Assembly: GCA_041567315.1 (NCBI GenBank)
Contig: JBFGCA010000005.1
Coordinates: forward strand, 10,858-74,857
Length of the DNA stretch: 64,000 nucleotides
Source of the DNA: JBFGCA01 sp041567315
Lineage (GTDB): Bacteria > Acidobacteriota > Thermoanaerobaculia > Multivoradales > JAHEKO01
Reading direction: 5' to 3'
Below are positions 62,115 to 64,000 of the stretch, piece after piece. Both the position numbers and the translations under genes were made by a program. Every line of letters begins with the position of its first letter. The stretch's first letter is position 1. Below the pieces are notes generated by a model. The model did no database searches. It had not been told where the DNA came from and worked only from the letters and a program-made list of their open reading frames with translations.

Positions 62115-64000
62115 GTGCAGCCAGCGAGCCGCGCCCGGCGCTCCCCCGGCGGCATCTCCGGTGCTCTCCTCATCCTCGGCGTGGGACCGGACGATCCTCT
62201 GGCGGCGCGGCTTGCAAGCGCCGCGGAGGGGGCAGTTCGCTTCCTGCCCGAGTGGCCGGATCTTCACGAAGCCGCGGAGAATGCGAACGCCGGTACGCTG
62301 CAACTCCCGGATGGGCTGCTGGGAGGCGCGGGTCGCCAGCCGGAAGACCCCGTAGGAGGCGCCTTTCGGGTAGCCGTGGGCTTCTTCCAGGTAGAGGAGC
62401 CTGCGCCACAGTCCGCGTTCGCGCAGTGGCCGCGCGACGCGGACCTGGCGACCCTCCCCGTGGTGCTGGAGCCGGGCGGGGCGCGGATCGGACCGCTCGC
62501 GTTACCTGGTCGGGTAGGGTGCGGCCACTGCGCGCTACGGCGCATGGCCGCGGCGGCTAGCGCGCACGGCTTGATCGCCGGGGGAGTGTCCCTCGGCGAG
62601 GTCGAGCCGGCCGACGGCGGCGGTGCCGTCGGGCAAGAGCCCTCGGCCGGTCCCGGGTCGTCGCGGGGCGAGGTCGAGCCGTCACCGAGCGGGCGAAGGG
62701 CAAGTCGAGGTGCTGTCGGTTCCGTGGCGGCCGCCGGGCCGTCTCGGGGTCGCGGCGTCGAGCGACGGTGGCGTGCGATTCCGGCAGGGGGCGCGAGGCT
62801 GGAGCGCGAGATCCGGACGATCCTGCGCCGCGGCCCGCAGGCATCGCCCCTGCTCGATCACGTGCTGCTGATCGACTCGAGCGGTCAGTCGGCTCTCCAC
62901 CGCGTGATTCCCCTGCCGCAGTGCCCCGTCTGCGGCGGTGCGGTGGAGCTGCCGCCTTCCACGGCGCCTCGAGCCGACGAGCTCTCGCTGGACGACCCAC
63001 CGGAAACCGTGCTCGCTGCGCTCGCCGGCTGGGTGGACCCGCTGACCGGCGTCATCCCCGCGGTGTTCGTCGAGCCGCCGGTCGAGGGCGGCGCGGGCCT
63101 GCCGATCGTCGCCACCGCCGCCCCTCCGCACACGGTCGGCGCGGACGGCGCGCTGCGCCCGCTGCCGCTCGGCTGGGGCAAGGGTCTGACCCTCTCCGGC
63201 GCCCTCCTCTCGGCCGTCGGCGAGGCGATCGAGCGCTACGCCCCTTCGCTGCCCGACCCGGCGCGGATCGTCTGGAGCCGTCCCGACGACCTCGAAGGCG
63301 ACCGCCTCGATCCCCGCGAGTTCGCGCTCTACACCGGCGAGCAGTACGCCCGCGACGGCTTCCCCTACGTCCGCTTCGACCCGGCCGTGCGCCACCCCTG
63401 GGTGCGCGGCTGGTGGCTCAGTGGGGGGTCCGAAACGCTACCCAGCGAGCCCTCCGCGAGCTTCGTCCGCGGGCTCAGCGACGGCTCCAACGTGGTACCC
63501 ACCGGCAGCGCCCCGGTCTGGGTCCCCGCCATCTTCGCCTACCTCGCCCTCGACCTCGGCCGCGAGCACCTCGTCTGCCAGGGCACCTCCAACGGCCTCG
63601 CCGCCTCGACCAGCCTCGAAGACGCCGCCCTCCGCGCCATCCTCGAGCTGCTCGAGCGCGACGCCTTCATGACCGCCTGGCTGACCGGCACCCCCGGCCG
63701 CCGGATCGCCATCGACGACGCCCTCGACCCCGCGCTCCGCCGCGTCCTCGCCGCCCTCGAGTCCCTCGCCGCCGCCGTCGAGCTCTACCTGCTCCCGACC
63801 AGCGTCTGTGCGACCACGGCCCTCGCTCTCGCACTCGGCGACGGCCACCGCTGGCCCGGCGTCACCCTCGGCCTCGGCGCCGACCTCGACCCCCACCAGG
63901 CCGTCCGCCAGGCCGTCCTCGAGCTCGGCCAGACCGGCCCCTACCTCCGCGACCTGATGCGCTCCGGCGCCCTGCCCCGACAGGCGGCGCGCCGGGCGCG
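62115..64000 (+). CDS. YcaO-domain (TOMM cyclodehydratase-type) protein, 3' truncated
   Basis: The frame runs from a GTG at 62115, six bases after AGGGAG, to the window end; 628 residues are visible. The first 150 residues resemble the leader-binding/E1-like region of azoline cyclodehydratases (LPVVLEPGGARIGPLALPGR). A zinc tetra-Cys site is likely: CGHC near residue 136 and CPVCG near 269. The YcaO part from about residue 340 has GWGKGLTLSGALLSAVGEAIERY and CQGTSNGLAASTSLEDAA. It continues with ILELLERDAF, the conserved ATP-site residues. A low-complexity insert near 155-215 contains GEVEP twice. YcaO enzymes activate peptide backbones with ATP to form azolines, thioamides or amidines. The end, with the usual Pro-rich C-terminus, is outside. 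Confidence 0.85.
   Translation, partial: MQPASRARRSPGGISGALLILGVGPDDPLAARLASAAEGAVRFLPEWPDLHEAAENANAGTLQLPDGLLGGAGRQPEDPVGGAFRVAVGFFQVEEPAPQSAFAQWPRDADLATLPVVLEPGGARIGPLALPGRVGCGHCALRRMAAAASAHGLIAGGVSLGEVEPADGGGAVGQEPSAGPGSSRGEVEPSPSGRRASRGAVGSVAAAGPSRGRGVERRWRAIPAGGARLEREIRTILRRGPQASPLLDHVLLIDSSGQSALHRVIPLPQCPVCGGAVELPPSTAPRADELSLDDPPETVLAALAGWVDPLTGVIPAVFVEPPVEGGAGLPIVATAAPPHTVGADGALRPLPLGWGKGLTLSGALLSAVGEAIERYAPSLPDPARIVWSRPDDLEGDRLDPREFALYTGEQYARDGFPYVRFDPAVRHPWVRGWWLSGGSETLPSEPSASFVRGLSDGSNVVPTGSAPVWVPAIFAYLALDLGREHLVCQGTSNGLAASTSLEDAALRAILELLERDAFMTAWLTGTPGRRIAIDDALDPALRRVLAALESLAAAVELYLLPTSVCATTALALALGDGHRWPGVTLGLGADLDPHQAVRQAVLELGQTGPYLRDLMRSGALPRQAARRA

Overview
This is a very GC-rich bacterial chromosome fragment with dense coding on both strands and many third-position G/C codons. 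No rRNA, tRNA, phage module, complete IS element or CRISPR array is visible. The gene content points to an Acidobacteriota-like organism, possibly of the Thermoanaerobaculia/Holophagae type. That placement is an inference. It rests on large TonB-dependent receptors with a carboxypeptidase-regulatory domain, FG-GAP/ASPIC-UnbV (CRTAC1-type) proteins, many secreted hydrolases and peptidases, ECF sigma factors with membrane anti-sigma partners, and an outer-membrane lipoprotein style.

Layout. 1-6.8 kb: a 5'-truncated CRTAC1 protein, a DUF1569 protein, a PilZ protein, an adenosine deaminase overlapping a secreted M49-type peptidase region, and a long TPR lipoprotein. 7.0-11.6 kb: a large imperfect inverted repeat, then an ECF sigma factor and FecR-like anti-sigma factor converging on a TonB receptor. 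This looks like a cell-surface signalling set. 11.7-24 kb: a run of exported proteins (conserved secreted protein, CRTAC1 lipoprotein, large TonB receptor with clear promoter and terminator, dienelactone hydrolase, subtilisin, DUF885 protein, glycoside-hydrolase-like protein with an Ig domain). 24.2-34.2 kb: an accessory-like stretch with a Phd/YoeB pair, a HExxH-motif protein next to a small repeat-containing protein (a candidate RiPP pair), a winged-helix/membrane operon, an NmrA protein, a CPBP protease, a VapBC-like pair, a molybdopterin oxidoreductase, and an orphan VapB with a seven-codon VapC remnant.

34.3-47.9 kb: an AraC-MGMT repair protein, an ECF sigma/zf-HC2 anti-sigma pair, an MA-type peptidase, a cupin, an NfeD-flotillin pair, a GNAT-cNMP fusion, ArfB, an OmpA protein with a coiled-coil partner, an acyltransferase, Lgt and a DinB protein. 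47.9-54.5 kb: a znuCBA-type metal importer flanked by two different Rieske-domain fusion enzymes. 54.5-60.3 kb: an aminotransferase, a PQQ-propeller protein, a CAP-domain protein and a lipoprotein alpha/beta hydrolase. 60.2-64 kb: a HemN/HemW-like radical SAM gene divergent from a strongly promoted small gene. The small gene is followed by a YcaO-type (TOMM cyclodehydratase) gene that runs off the window end.

The strongest leads for something new are the HExxH/small-repeat-protein pair at 24.8-26.0 kb and the small-protein/YcaO/radical-SAM locus at 60.2-64 kb. Others are the hairpin-forming repeat element at 14.25 kb with a fragment at 58.3 kb, and the paired Rieske fusions.
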